From contig DASREL010000219.1 in NCBI GenBank assembly GCA_035652075.1, positions 1 to 64,000 on the forward strand: DNA of 64,000 nucleotides, read 5' to 3'. The notes under the pieces were generated by a model. The model had not been told where the DNA came from. It ran no database searches and saw only the letters and a list, made by a program, of their open reading frames with translations. Shown here one piece after another: positions 25,075-35,297 of this stretch. The stretch comes from Gp6-AA45 sp035652075 (GTDB taxonomy: Bacteria; Acidobacteriota; Vicinamibacteria; Vicinamibacterales; CAVVIG01). Each line of letters begins with the position of its first letter. Position 1 is the stretch's first letter. A program made the position numbers and the translations under genes.

Positions 25075-27721
25075 GTTGCGTCGGCGGAATACGCGTGTCT
25101 TCATAACGCTCAGCGTGCCTTTCTTTCTGATTCTCTGGCTTTTGGCGTTTCCGCAGCAGTCACCCGCGGACGAATACCGGACGCTCGTCGAGCGCGCGCA
25201 AGAGGCGCGCCGCGCCGGCCGGGTGACCGAGGCGGGACGCCTGTATCTCGACGCGAAGGCGGTGGCCGACAGGATGGGCGACCGTGCCCGGGCGGCCAAC
25301 GCGCTCATCAACTACTCGGCGATCCCGGGGCAGCAGGCGGACTATCCTGCGGCGCAGGCGGCGCTCGACGAAGCGCGGGCCATCGCCGAAGATCTCCACG
25401 ACGACGACCTTCTCGCCTCCGCGCTGTCGAACAGCGGCATCGTCGCGCGTCTGACCGGCGATTACGACGCGGCGCTGGCCGACTACACGCGCGCGCTCGC
25501 GCTGGCGCGCAAAGAAGGGCAGCGCGAGACCGAATCGCGCGTCCTGACGAACATCGGCCTCGTCAACGCCATCCAGGGACACTACAAAGAAGCGATCGAT
25601 TCCTACGAACGCAGTCTCGCCATCCGGGCGACGCTGCCCGATGGCGGCAATCCCTCGCTCACCATCAACAACATCGGCGCGGTGTACGAATCGCAGGGCA
25701 ACCTCGATCTCGCGCTCGAGTACTACCAGCGCGCGCTGGCGATCAACGAGAAGAGCGGCGGCGATATCGGAGCGCCACTCAGCAACATCGCGCACGTCTA
25801 CAAGTGGACCGGGCGCCGGGCCGAAGCGCTCCGGTCGTTTCAGCGCGTCCTCGAGCTGCACGAGAAGCGCGGCTACAAGACGGGGATCGCGACGGCGCTC
25901 TACAACATTGCGTCGATCAGCCAGATCGAAGGCCGCTACGCCGACGCGCTCGACTGGTATCAACGCAGTCTCGCGATACGCGACGAGATCCACGATCAGT
26001 CGGGGATCGCGGAATCGCTCGAAGCGATCGCCGAGACGCTGCTCCTGATGGGACGCGACCAGGAAGCGCTCGACGCGACGGACCGCAACATCTCGGTCGC
26101 CTTGGCGATCAAGAGCAAGGAATTGCTGTGGCAGCCGCAGACGCTGCAGGGACAAATCTATCGGCGGCGCGGTGATCTCGATGCCTCGATCGCCGCGTAT
26201 CGCCGCGCGATCGCGACGATCGAAGCGTTGCGCGACGAGGTCGCGGGCGGCAGCGAGTCGCGCGAGCGGTTCCTCGAGGACCGCGTCGTCGCCTACCGTG
26301 GCCTGGCGTCGACGTTGATCGCGGCGCGCAAGACCGATGAGGCGTTGGACATCGCCGAGCGCGCGCATGGGCGCGTCCTCGCCGAGTCGCTGCAGCGTGG
26401 CGCATCGGCGACGCGCTCGCTTTCGCCGGAGGAACGCGAACGGCAGAAGATCCTCGAGCGCGATGTCGTGACGTTGACGGCGCGCGTGGCGGCGCTCGAA
26501 AAACAGGGGCCGGCAGCGTCCGGGGCATCGGCTTCGGCGACCGAGCGTTTGCGCGAAGCGCGCGTCAACTACGATGCGTTCCGCGACGCGCTCGACGCGC
26601 GCTATCCGGTCCGCCGTCTGGTCCGCGGCGATCCGGCGTCGGACATCCGGCGCGCCGCCGCGGATCTCATCATCGACGAGACGACGGCGATCGTCGAATA
26701 CGTCGTCGGAGAGAACGAGACAGATGTGTTCGTGGTCGCGCGATCGCGTGCCAACGGCGACGTCGGCGTGACGGCGTTCGCGTTGCCGATCGAGCGCGCG
26801 AAGCTGTCTGCGCAGGTGGATCGGTTCGACAAGAAACTCGCGTCGCGGGCGCTCGACTTCCATCCCGATGCGCAGGCGCTCTACACGGCGCTGATCAAAC
26901 CGATCGCCGCGTCCCTCGCCAGCAAGACGCACCTCATCGTCATTCCCGACGCATCGCTGTGGTACGTGCCGTTTCACGCGCTCGAACCGTCGCGTGGCGT
27001 GGCGCTCGTCGACCGCGTCGACGTCAGCTATGCGCCGTCGATCTCGGTGCTCCACGCGATGCACGAACGGCGGGCGGCTCTGCCCGCGTCGCGCACGCCG
27101 CGCCTGCTGGTCGCCGCCGATCCGAGCGGGTCGCAGCCGGCGCTCGCCGCCGCGCGGCAGCAAGCGACGACGCTCACCAATTTGTACGGCGCGCGCGACA
27201 CGCGCGCGCTGGTGGGTGCCGATGCCACCGAGGCGCGTGTCCGAGGATCGGTCGCCGGCGCGTCGGTCCTGCACTTCGCGACGCACGGTGTGCTCGACGA
27301 CGCGAGCCCGATGTACTCCTTCTTACAGCTGACACCGAAGAGCGGCAGCGACGCGTCCACCGACGGGCGTCTCGAAGCGTGGGAGATCGAGTCGCTGCAG
27401 CTCGACGCGCAGGTCGCGGTCTTGACCGCGTGCGACACCGGCCGCGGCCGCGTGGCCGACGGCGAAGGCGTGATCGGGTTGACGTGGGCATTCTTTGCCG
27501 CCGGCACTCCGTCCACGGTCGTGTCGCTGTGGAAACTGGAATCGGAGAGCGCGGCGGCGCTCACGCTCGCGTTCCACCAGCAGCTCCGCGCGTCGCTGGT
27601 AGCAGGACATGGACAGGTGGCGCCGAGCCTGCGATCCGCGGCGCTCACACTGCGCCGCGATCCGCGGTGGCGGCATCCATTCTATTGGGCGGGGCTCGTG
27701 CCGATCGGTGACGCGTTCTAA
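25075..27721 (+). CDS. TPR-CHAT protein (tetratricopeptide repeats plus CHAT protease domain)
   Basis: About 880 residues. After an N-terminal membrane anchor or signal (FITLSVPFFLILWLLAFPQQ) come about seven TPR units (for example DYDAALADYTRALALARKEGQ and YKEAIDSYERSLAIRATL), a helical linker and a C-terminal CHAT domain. The separase-like dyad is present: histidine in LHFATHGVLDD (bases 27284-27286) and cysteine in VLTACDTGRGR (27431-27433). The start is uncertain: TTG 25075 is placed just before the anchor, GTG 25019 is possible. It ends one base into the stop of the convergent anti-sigma gene. Its neighbours suggest a proteolytic signalling role. Confidence 0.9.
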
Positions 27722-28683
27722 CGGAGCTTGCGGAGGCTCGCCTGCAGCCGCTGGACGATGGACGATTGCGGGTTCTGCTGGCTCGCCAGCGTCAGCTCTC
27801 GTTCGGCCTCGTCGAGGACGCCGGCGTTGGCCAGCAACACGGCCAGCGCGATGTGTGAATCGCCAGCCCGTCGCCGCAGCGACGCCAATTCCAGACTCTG
27901 TTCTGCTGTCGTGACCATGAACGTTGCCTCTGGTTGCGGGGGCGCCGGCGCCGTGATCTCGCGGTCCCGCGTGCGCGCCGTCACTTGCCACACATAACGA
28001 TGTCCGCGGCTGAGCGCCCGATCCGGCGTCCACGTCGTGGCGCGTTGCCAGGCGCTGCGGACGACCGGTTCGTAGCGCTCGTCGAAGATCTCGGCCCGGT
28101 ACTCAGTCAACGCGTCAGACTCGGCCGCAGCAGTCCACGACAGCGTCGGGCGCTCGGTGTCGACGACGCTCAGGGGTGATAACGGACCGAAGGCCGCCGT
28201 CGGATTTGCCGTTCCCATCAGCACTCCGCTCGGTGGTTTCAGCGATGCGAGGACCGTCGCGCGAGGCAGCTCGCCGGTCGCTTCGGCGCGGTCGACGAGC
28301 GCCTGCTCGTCCGCGGTCAGCGTTTCGTGTGTGGGCGCTTGTGCGACGACCGGTGTCGGTCTTGCGACAGGACCGGAGCTCGTCGTCCGCGTGCCCCAGA
28401 TGACGTTCAGGGTGATCGCGACCGATGCCGCCACCGCGCCAACTGCTGCCCATCGCAGGACTGGGCGTGACGCCGGCACCGGTTGTCTCGCGTCCGCGGC
28501 CAGCTCGTCTCGCATCATGTCGACGGTGTCGATGACACGGCCGTGTCCGCCGCTCAGTGCCAGCGCGCGTTCGCGGCAGGCGGCGCATGCCCCCAGATGA
28601 TCGTCCACGACCAGCAGCTCGGCGGGGGGGAGCGCCGCGGCCGTATAGGCCGTGAGCTGCGGATCGGTCGGATGACCGTTCAA
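27718..28683 (-). CDS. anti-sigma-factor-like zinc-finger membrane protein
   Basis: A 321-residue protein. Residues about 20-40 carry the anti-sigma zinc finger (DDHLGACAACRERA, HxxxCxxC). A single membrane helix (VGAVAASVAITLNVIW) lies near residue 90. The outer part has a fibronectin-like segment (RPTLSWTAAAESDALTEYRAEIFD, then RGHRYVWQVTART) and a short helical TPR-like tail. The gene follows a sigma factor gene by about 40 bases, the standard order for a sigma/anti-sigma pair. Its stop overlaps the stop of the TPR-CHAT gene on the other strand. Confidence 0.85.
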   Translation of the reverse strand: MNGHPTDPQLTAYTAAALPPAELLVVDDHLGACAACRERALALSGGHGRVIDTVDMMRDELAADARQPVPASRPVLRWAAVGAVAASVAITLNVIWGTRTTSSGPVARPTPVVAQAPTHETLTADEQALVDRAEATGELPRATVLASLKPPSGVLMGTANPTAAFGPLSPLSVVDTERPTLSWTAAAESDALTEYRAEIFDERYEPVVRSAWQRATTWTPDRALSRGHRYVWQVTARTRDREITAPAPPQPEATFMVTTAEQSLELASLRRRAGDSHIALAVLLANAGVLDEAERELTLASQQNPQSSIVQRLQASLRKLR

Positions 28684-28723
28684 TCCTTCCTCACCATCTG
28701 AAGACGTACGAACAAATTTGTTA

Positions 28724-29830
28724 TTACCACCGGCCGAACCTCGCCATCCGGCGGCCCAATCGCTGACGTCCCGCCTTCCGTAAGTTGATGACCTGCTGTC
28801 GCGTCATCTGCATCTGTGCGGCGATTCGCGCATCGTCGAGCGGCAGGTCCCGCCAGACCGCCGCGAGCTCGAGCGGCGTCATCTCGATGGCTTCGGCGAT
28901 CTGGCGCATGGTCGCAACGCCCGTCAGCGTCAACAACGGAAGGGCGCTGTGATGTCCCTCGTCGCGCAGGTTCAGCAGGATGGCGCGGCGTTGCGGCAGC
29001 GGCAGCTCGCGAACTTCGGTCCACAACTGCTGCAGGTATTGCTGCTGGACCATCGAGTCGAGCGCCGATTCCTGCGGATCCGCGATGTCGTCGAGGATGT
29101 CGGCGCTGGCGCCGCTCTCGCCCGGGCGGGGGCGCCATTCGATCCCGAAGACGCCAGCCATTGCATCGACCAGGGCGTCGAACTCGATCGGCTCGCCGAT
29201 CCGCGTGAGCAGCGCGATGACGCTGTCGCCGAGCCCTGCGTGCTGGTTCGCAGAATCCTGCAACGCTTCGCGCGCGAAACTCCGCGGATCGCGGCGGAAC
29301 GCCGCCGCGTCGTCCGGATGACGGCTGACGACGCGAGGCGTCGTGGCCCATGCCGTGAGCCGGCATCGCCAGATGCCGACGGCGTCCTGTTCGAGTGTCA
29401 AGTCGGGGTCGTAATTAAGCGCGTAGCGGAGCCGGTTTTTCAACCGCGCGCGCTGCGGGTACAGCCGCCGCAGGTGCGTATAGCACGTGCGGTAGGCGAT
29501 GCTGGCGACGTACCCCGAGAAGTTTTCGATGCTCTGGTCTGACTCGGTCTTCAACTGACGCAGCCGTCCCAGCAGGTGCAGCACCACGTCGGCGCGGACG
29601 TCGTCGGCGTCAACGGTCTGCGCGTGCGGCCCGCGCGTCGCGCCGCACAAGGTGCGCGACACGATCGTGCGAATCGTGCGGTCGGTCTCGCCGCCGAGCA
29701 AGGCGGCCAGGTACCGCTCCGACTCCTCGCCGGTGGCCTGCAGATACGGCAGCAGCTGGGGGTCCACGTGCATTGAGAATTTTTGGAGTGGAACGACGGG
29801 ATGGTAATACGGCCCGGATTCGGTCGTCAT
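28724..29830 (-). CDS. RNA polymerase sigma factor, ECF-like, with long linker
   Basis: A 368-residue protein. Residues about 75-130 resemble sigma region 2 (VDADDVRADVVLHLLGRL, then FSGYVASIAYRTCYTHLRRL). Residues about 265-360 resemble region 4, with two helix-turn-helix-like segments (GVATMRQIAEAIEMTPLELAAVWRDL and DARIAAQMQMTRQQVINLRKAGRQRLGRRM). The linker of about 130 residues is much longer than in normal ECF factors. It probably heads a unit with the anti-sigma gene. It is divergent from the RND efflux operon, with only 52 bases between them. Confidence 0.84.
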   Translation of the reverse strand: MTTESGPYYHPVVPLQKFSMHVDPQLLPYLQATGEESERYLAALLGGETDRTIRTIVSRTLCGATRGPHAQTVDADDVRADVVLHLLGRLRQLKTESDQSIENFSGYVASIAYRTCYTHLRRLYPQRARLKNRLRYALNYDPDLTLEQDAVGIWRCRLTAWATTPRVVSRHPDDAAAFRRDPRSFAREALQDSANQHAGLGDSVIALLTRIGEPIEFDALVDAMAGVFGIEWRPRPGESGASADILDDIADPQESALDSMVQQQYLQQLWTEVRELPLPQRRAILLNLRDEGHHSALPLLTLTGVATMRQIAEAIEMTPLELAAVWRDLPLDDARIAAQMQMTRQQVINLRKAGRQRLGRRMARFGRW

Positions 29831-29882
29831 GTCTTACTGACCACGATTTTCATCGCGCTGTAACCCGTAGTACAACGATGAG

Positions 29883-30974
29883 ATGCGTATCAGCACGCGG
29901 GCCGGCCGGGCTGCGATCGCCATCGCGGCGCTCGTCGCCCACGCCTGTAACAGGGGAGAGCCGGCCGCCGCTCCGCCGGCGATGCCTCCCACGCCGGTCG
30001 TCCTCGCGTCGGCAAAACCCGTTTCCATCGACGACACCACCGAATATGTGGCGACGCTGAAGTCGCTGCACTCGACCGTGATCCAGCCGCAGGTCGACGG
30101 GCAGATCACGCAGATCTTCGTCAAGTCGGGCGATCGAGTGCGGCAGGGCGCGCCGCTGGCGCAGATCGATCCGCGTCGACAGCAAGCGGCCGTCAGCAGC
30201 CAGGAGGCCGAGCGTGCCGCGCGAGAGGCCGCCGTCGCCTTTGCGCGGCAGCAGGTGCAGCGGTCGCGCGACTTGCTCGCCGCCGGCGCGATCAGCAAGC
30301 AGGAAGAAGAGCAGGCTGAAACCGCGCTGACAACCGCCGAAGCGAACTTGCAGGCGCTGAGCGCGCAGGTGCAGCAGCAGCAAGTCCAGCTGCGGTACTA
30401 CACCGTGACGGCGCCGACCGCGGGCGTGGTGGGCGACGTGCCGGTTCGCGTCGGCATGCAGGTCAGCCCGCAAACGTCGCTGACGACCATCGATCAGAAC
30501 GAGACGCTCGAAGCGTACGTGTCGGTGCCGATGGAACGCAGTACGAAACTGCGCGTCGGCCTGCCGCTGCAACTGCTCGCGAGCGACAGCGCCGATCAAC
30601 TCGCGTCGACGAAAATCTCGTTCGTCTCGCCGCACGTCGACGATCAAACGCAGTCAATCCTCGTCAAGGGCATCGTGACGAATCCGAACGGACGTCTACG
30701 TGCCTCGCAATACGTCCGCGCGCGGATTGTGTGGGACACGCACGAGGGGATCGTCGTACCGGTCACCGCCGTCCTTCGCGTCAGCGGCCAGTTCTTTGCG
30801 TTCGTCGCCGAGGACGCCGGCGGGAAGCTCGTCGCGAAGCAGCGCGCGATCAAAGTCGGTCCGATCGTCGGCGACAACTACCCGGTCGTCGACGGGATCA
30901 AACCAGGCGAGCGCGTCGTCGTCTCCGGCTCGCAGAAGCTCGTGGACGGCGCGCCGATCCAACCGGCCGCGTAA
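29883..30974 (+). CDS. RND efflux periplasmic adaptor (AcrA/MexA type)
   Basis: A 363-residue membrane fusion protein. The N-terminus has a signal with a cysteine (VAHAC) and is probably lipidated. Order: barrel-sandwich/lipoyl half (VIQPQVDGQITQIFVKSGDRV), a long coiled-coil hairpin (residues about 85-150), second lipoyl half (TAPTAGVVGDVPVRVGMQV), beta-barrel and C-terminal membrane-proximal domain ending PGERVVVSGSQKLVDGAPI. It joins the inner-membrane pump to the outer-membrane channel. It is the first gene of a five-gene operon, and its stop overlaps the pump start (TAATG). Confidence 0.94.
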   Translation: MRISTRAGRAAIAIAALVAHACNRGEPAAAPPAMPPTPVVLASAKPVSIDDTTEYVATLKSLHSTVIQPQVDGQITQIFVKSGDRVRQGAPLAQIDPRRQQAAVSSQEAERAAREAAVAFARQQVQRSRDLLAAGAISKQEEEQAETALTTAEANLQALSAQVQQQQVQLRYYTVTAPTAGVVGDVPVRVGMQVSPQTSLTTIDQNETLEAYVSVPMERSTKLRVGLPLQLLASDSADQLASTKISFVSPHVDDQTQSILVKGIVTNPNGRLRASQYVRARIVWDTHEGIVVPVTAVLRVSGQFFAFVAEDAGGKLVAKQRAIKVGPIVGDNYPVVDGIKPGERVVVSGSQKLVDGAPIQPAA

Positions 30975-33900
30975 TGTTCGTCGAAACGTTCATCAAGCGG
31001 CCGATCCTGGCGAGCGTCTGTTCGCTCGTGATCATCCTCGCGGGCATCATCGCCATCCCGACGCTGCCGATCGCGCAGTTCCCCGAGCTGGCGCCGCCGC
31101 AAGTGCAGGTGACCGCGTTCTACAACGGCGCGAACGCGCAGACGGTCGAAACGGCCGTCACCGTGCCGCTCGAACAGGCGATCAACGGCGTCGAGGGAAT
31201 GCAGTACATGACCTCGTCGAGCGGCAACGATGGCACGAGCATCATCACGATCACCTTCGACGTCTCGCGCAACCTGGACGTCGCGGCCGTGGACGTCCAG
31301 AACCGTCTGTCGCAAGCCGAAGGGCGGTTGCCGAATGAAGTCAAGCAGGTCGGCATCTCGGTGCAGAAGGTGTCGACGAACTTCGTGCTCGCGGCGGCCG
31401 CGTATGCGGAGCACGGCGAATACGATCCGCTCTTCGTCAGCAACTACCTGGATCGGTTCGTCGTCGACGAACTGAAGCGTGTGCCCGGCGTCGGCAACGT
31501 CGTGGTGTTTGGCGTGGGACGCTACGCCATGCGCATCTGGCTCGATCCCGAGCGGCTCGCGTCGCGCAACATCACGGCGGACGAAGTCATTGACGCGCTC
31601 CGCGAACAGAACGTGCAGGTCGCCGCCGGCGCGATCGGGCAGGAGCCGGCGCCCGCGGGACAGCGCTACCAGATCAGCGTGCGTGCGGCCGGACGACTGT
31701 CGGATCCGGCGGAGTTCGACAACATCATCCTGAAACGTGCCGCGGATGGCGCACTCGTGCGCGTCAAAGATGTCGCCCGAACGGAACTGGGATCCGAAAG
31801 CTACGGCACGGCGTCGCGCTATCAGGCCCGCGATGCGGTCGGCATGGGCGTGTTGCAGTTGCCCACGGCGAACGCGCTGCAGGTGTACCGCGACGTCAGC
31901 GCGGAGATGGACCGCTTGTCGAAGCGTTTTCCCCCCGGCTTGAAACTCGACGTCGCGTTCGAGACGACGAGCGTCGTCGCCGAATCGATTCGCGAGGTCG
32001 TGACGACGCTCGGTATTGCGATCCTGCTCGTCGTCCTCGTCATGTTCCTGTTCCTGCAGAACTGGCGGACGACGCTGATCCCCGCGATTACGATTCCGGT
32101 GTCGCTCGTCGGCACGTTTGCGTTCGTCAAGTTGTTCGGCTTCTCGGTTAATACGCTGACGCTGTTCGGCGTCACGCTTGCGACCGGCCTCGTCGTCGAC
32201 GACGCCATCGTCGTCATCGAAAACATCGAGCGGCACATCCACGACGAGCACCGGCCGCCTGCTGAAGCGGCGCTGACCGCGATGCGCGAGGTGACGAGCG
32301 CCGTCATCGCGACCGCCCTGGTGCTGGCCGCGGTCTTCGTACCTGTGGCCTTCTTCCCGGGGACGACGGGACGGTTGTATCAGCAGTTCGCGTTGACGAT
32401 CGCGGTGTCGATGGCGATTTCGGCATTCAACGCGCTCACGCTGACGCCGGCGCTGTCGGCGCTGCTGCTCGGGCGCGCCGAGAGGCCGCACGGGCTGTTC
32501 TTTCGCGGCGTCAATCGCGTCATCGACGGCGGGACGAGCGGTCTCGTCGCCGCGCTGCGCGGATTGATTCGCATTCGTGTGCTCGTCGCCATCGTATTTG
32601 CCGTGCTGCTGGCGGTGACGTATTGGGTCTACACGCGCGTGCCGACCGGCTTCGTGCCGGATGAAGATCAGGGCTATCTGTTCGTTCTGATCCAGGCGCC
32701 GCCCGGCGCGTCGCTCGAGTACACGATGAACGTCGTGAAGAAGGCCGAAGCGATCATGAAACGCCAGCCGGAGGCGAACCGGATGTTCGCGGCCGGCGGA
32801 TTCAGTTTCGCCGGATCGGCGCCGAACCAGGGGATCATGTTCGTGCAGTTGAAGGACTTCGCCGAACGAAAAGGCGAGCAGCGGTCCGCGAAGGCGGTGC
32901 TCGGCCGGTTGTACGGCGAGTTCAGCCAGATCACCGACGCGATGGTGATTCCGTTCCTGCCGCCGTCGATTCAGGGCCTGGGTCAGTTCGGCGGCTTCAC
33001 GTACGAACTGCTCGACCAGACCGGCGGTCCGATCGAAAACCTGTCGTCGGCCGCGAACCAACTGATCGGCGAGGCGAATCGCACGCCTGGATTGACCGCG
33101 CTCTTCACGCAGTTCACGGCGAACGATCCGCAGCTCGTCGTCGACATCGATCGCGAACAGGCGAAGAGCGTCGGGCTGTCGCTCGGCGCCGTCACGAACA
33201 CGATGCAGGTGCTGCTCGGGTCGAGTTACGTCAACGATTTCGACTTCAACAACCGTTCGTATCGCGTGTACGTGCAGGCCGATCAGCGTTTTCGATCGAA
33301 CCCGGCGAACATCGAGCGCTACTACGCGCGAACCGCGACCGGAGCGATGATGCCGCTCAGCAACGTCGTGTCGGTGCACGAGGCGACGGCGCCGAAGAGC
33401 ATCAACCACTTCAACTTGTTCCGGTCGGCCGAAATCGACGGCTCGGCGGCGCCCGGCTTCTCGTCGGGCCAGGCGCTCGCGATCATGCAGCAGCTGTCCG
33501 ATCGCGCGCTGCCGCAGGGCTTTTCGTACGCGTGGTCGGGAATCTCGCTCGAAGAGATCAAGGCCGGCAGTCAGTCGGCGCTGATCTTCGGCCTTGGCCT
33601 GTTGCTCGTGTATCTGACGCTCGCGGCGCAGTACGAGAGCGTGACGTTGCCGTTCATCATCCTGCTGTCGGTGCCGCTCGCGATCCTTGGAGCGCTTCTG
33701 GCGCAGTGGGGACGCGGTTTGATCGACGACGTGTACTGCCAGATCGGTCTCGTGATGCTGATCGGCCTCTCGGCGAAGAACGGCATCTTGATCGTGGAGT
33801 TCGCCGAGCAGCTGCGGGCGCGCGGGCTGTCGATTGCCGAAGCGGCGGTCGAAGCGGCGCGCATCCGACTGCGGCCGATTTTGATGACATCGCTCGCGTT

Positions 33901-34069
33901 CATCCTTGGTGTCATGCCGCTCGTGTTCGCCAGCGGCGCCGGCAGCGAAGCGCGCCACTCGGTCGGGACGGCCGTTGCCGGTGGCATGATCGCGTCTACG
34001 TTCCTGAACCTCGCATTCATTCCCGTGCTGTATGTCGTTGTCAAAAGCCTCGGCCGTCGCCGCGCTTAG
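30974..34069 (+). CDS. RND multidrug efflux permease (HAE-1, AcrB-like)
   Basis: I use the ATG at 30974, which overlaps the adaptor stop and begins MFVETFIKRPILASVCSLVI, the canonical HAE-1 opening (1031 residues). There are twelve membrane helices in two repeats with large periplasmic loops. Proton relay residues are seen in the double-Asp motif of helix 4 (ATGLVVDDAIVVIENIERH). The second half has FVPDEDQGYLFV and IGLSAKNGILIVEFAEQLR (relay Lys). It forms a trimeric proton-driven drug exporter with the flanking adaptor and TolC proteins. Confidence 0.96.
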   Translation: MFVETFIKRPILASVCSLVIILAGIIAIPTLPIAQFPELAPPQVQVTAFYNGANAQTVETAVTVPLEQAINGVEGMQYMTSSSGNDGTSIITITFDVSRNLDVAAVDVQNRLSQAEGRLPNEVKQVGISVQKVSTNFVLAAAAYAEHGEYDPLFVSNYLDRFVVDELKRVPGVGNVVVFGVGRYAMRIWLDPERLASRNITADEVIDALREQNVQVAAGAIGQEPAPAGQRYQISVRAAGRLSDPAEFDNIILKRAADGALVRVKDVARTELGSESYGTASRYQARDAVGMGVLQLPTANALQVYRDVSAEMDRLSKRFPPGLKLDVAFETTSVVAESIREVVTTLGIAILLVVLVMFLFLQNWRTTLIPAITIPVSLVGTFAFVKLFGFSVNTLTLFGVTLATGLVVDDAIVVIENIERHIHDEHRPPAEAALTAMREVTSAVIATALVLAAVFVPVAFFPGTTGRLYQQFALTIAVSMAISAFNALTLTPALSALLLGRAERPHGLFFRGVNRVIDGGTSGLVAALRGLIRIRVLVAIVFAVLLAVTYWVYTRVPTGFVPDEDQGYLFVLIQAPPGASLEYTMNVVKKAEAIMKRQPEANRMFAAGGFSFAGSAPNQGIMFVQLKDFAERKGEQRSAKAVLGRLYGEFSQITDAMVIPFLPPSIQGLGQFGGFTYELLDQTGGPIENLSSAANQLIGEANRTPGLTALFTQFTANDPQLVVDIDREQAKSVGLSLGAVTNTMQVLLGSSYVNDFDFNNRSYRVYVQADQRFRSNPANIERYYARTATGAMMPLSNVVSVHEATAPKSINHFNLFRSAEIDGSAAPGFSSGQALAIMQQLSDRALPQGFSYAWSGISLEEIKAGSQSALIFGLGLLLVYLTLAAQYESVTLPFIILLSVPLAILGALLAQWGRGLIDDVYCQIGLVMLIGLSAKNGILIVEFAEQLRARGLSIAEAAVEAARIRLRPILMTSLAFILGVMPLVFASGAGSEARHSVGTAVAGGMIASTFLNLAFIPVLYVVVKSLGRRRA

Positions 34070-35297
34070 CCTGTTCGTCGCGAGCGTCGTGTCGGCGCAG
34101 CCGCCGACGCCGGCGCGACGGGTGTCGTTCGACGAGGCGATCAAGCAGGCGACCGACAACAATCCAACCGTTCGCGCCGCGGCATCGGCGATTCTGCGCG
34201 CCGAAGGTCTGTTGCGTCAGGCCCGCGCCGCGACGCTCGTGCAGCTGTCCGGCAACATCACGACGACGACGCTGAATACCGGCGTCGAGTTTCAAGGCAC
34301 GACGGTGACGCCGCGGAATTCGCTGGCCGCGTCGTTGACCGCCGACATGCCGATCGTGGCCGCGGCTGCGTGGGCGCGCCGTGCGCAGGCGGAAGACGCG
34401 AAGTCGGTCGCCGAGCTGACCGTCGCAGACGTCCGGCGACAGGTCGCATTCGCGGCGGCGGACGCGTACCTGACGATTCTCGCGCAGCGGCGCGTCGTCG
34501 AGTCGAACGTCCGCGCACGGGATGTCGCCAAAGCGCACTTCGATCTCGCCGCCCAACTGGAGCAGCGCGGCAGCGGCAGCAAGCTGAACGCGCTGCGCGC
34601 GCAACAGCAGTGGTCCACGGACGAAACGCTGGTGGAAACCGCGCGCCTTGCGCTCTATCGCGCGCAGGAAGCGTTGGGCGTCCTCGTCGCTGTCAACGAA
34701 CCGGTCGATGCCGGCGACGAGCCGCAGTTCGCGCTGCCGGCGGAGGAGCCGCGCATCGATCTGTTTCGATCCGATCTCAAACTGTTCGCTGCCGAAGAGC
34801 AGGCGGCGGAGCGCATCGTCCGCGACAGCTCGAAGGATTGGTGGCCGACCGTCGACGCGATCTTTCAACCGTCGACGACGGTGCCGTCGCCGTTTTTCTT
34901 GCCGGCGAACAGCTGGCGCGTGTTGATGCAGGCGAACATTCCCATTTTCGACAGCGGGCAAAAGAGCGCGGTGAAGATGCAGCGACAGGCGGCGGTCGAT
35001 CAGGCGCGCGCGACGCGCGCCGGCGCGACGATCCAGGCGGGATCGCAAGTGCGCGCTGCGCGCGAAGCGATGGCAAGCGCCGATCGTACGTTGACCAGCG
35101 CGCGCGCCGCGGCGCAGCAAGCGCAGCAGGTCGTCGACATCACCAACATCAGCTACCGCGCTGGCGCGGCGACGAACATCGAAGTCATCGACGCCGAGCG
35201 GAGCGCGCGTGACGCCGAAACCGCGGTCGCGGTCGCCGAAGATGCGTTGCGGCGGGCCCGTCTCGAATACCTCAACGCGACGGGACGGTTTCCATGA
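34032..35297 (+). CDS. TolC-family outer-membrane efflux channel
   Basis: A 421-residue protein with a signal peptide (LSLFVASVVSAQPP). The rest consists of long alpha-helical and short beta segments in the OEP pattern: VSFDEAIKQATDNNPTVRAAASAIL, then RQVAFAAADAYLTILAQRRVVES and NISYRAGAATNIEVIDAERSARDAETAVA. It would trimerise into the outer-membrane barrel and periplasmic tunnel for the AcrB-like pump. It overlaps the pump gene by 38 bases and the dehydrogenase start by four, so the genes should be expressed together. Confidence 0.92.
   Translation: MSLSKASAVAALSLFVASVVSAQPPTPARRVSFDEAIKQATDNNPTVRAAASAILRAEGLLRQARAATLVQLSGNITTTTLNTGVEFQGTTVTPRNSLAASLTADMPIVAAAAWARRAQAEDAKSVAELTVADVRRQVAFAAADAYLTILAQRRVVESNVRARDVAKAHFDLAAQLEQRGSGSKLNALRAQQQWSTDETLVETARLALYRAQEALGVLVAVNEPVDAGDEPQFALPAEEPRIDLFRSDLKLFAAEEQAAERIVRDSSKDWWPTVDAIFQPSTTVPSPFFLPANSWRVLMQANIPIFDSGQKSAVKMQRQAAVDQARATRAGATIQAGSQVRAAREAMASADRTLTSARAAAQQAQQVVDITNISYRAGAATNIEVIDAERSARDAETAVAVAEDALRRARLEYLNATGRFP

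Noticed and set aside
25160..27286. Over 700-codon antisense frame opposite the TPR-CHAT gene
   Set aside because: Arg/Val/Asp-rich low-information protein; the TPR repeats and CHAT motifs on the other strand are unambiguous.
30878..34162. Very long open frame (over 1000 codons) antisense to the AcrB-like pump
   Set aside because: It is Arg/His/Asp-rich with no domain sense and lies exactly opposite a certain RND gene; it is a GC-rich antisense shadow.
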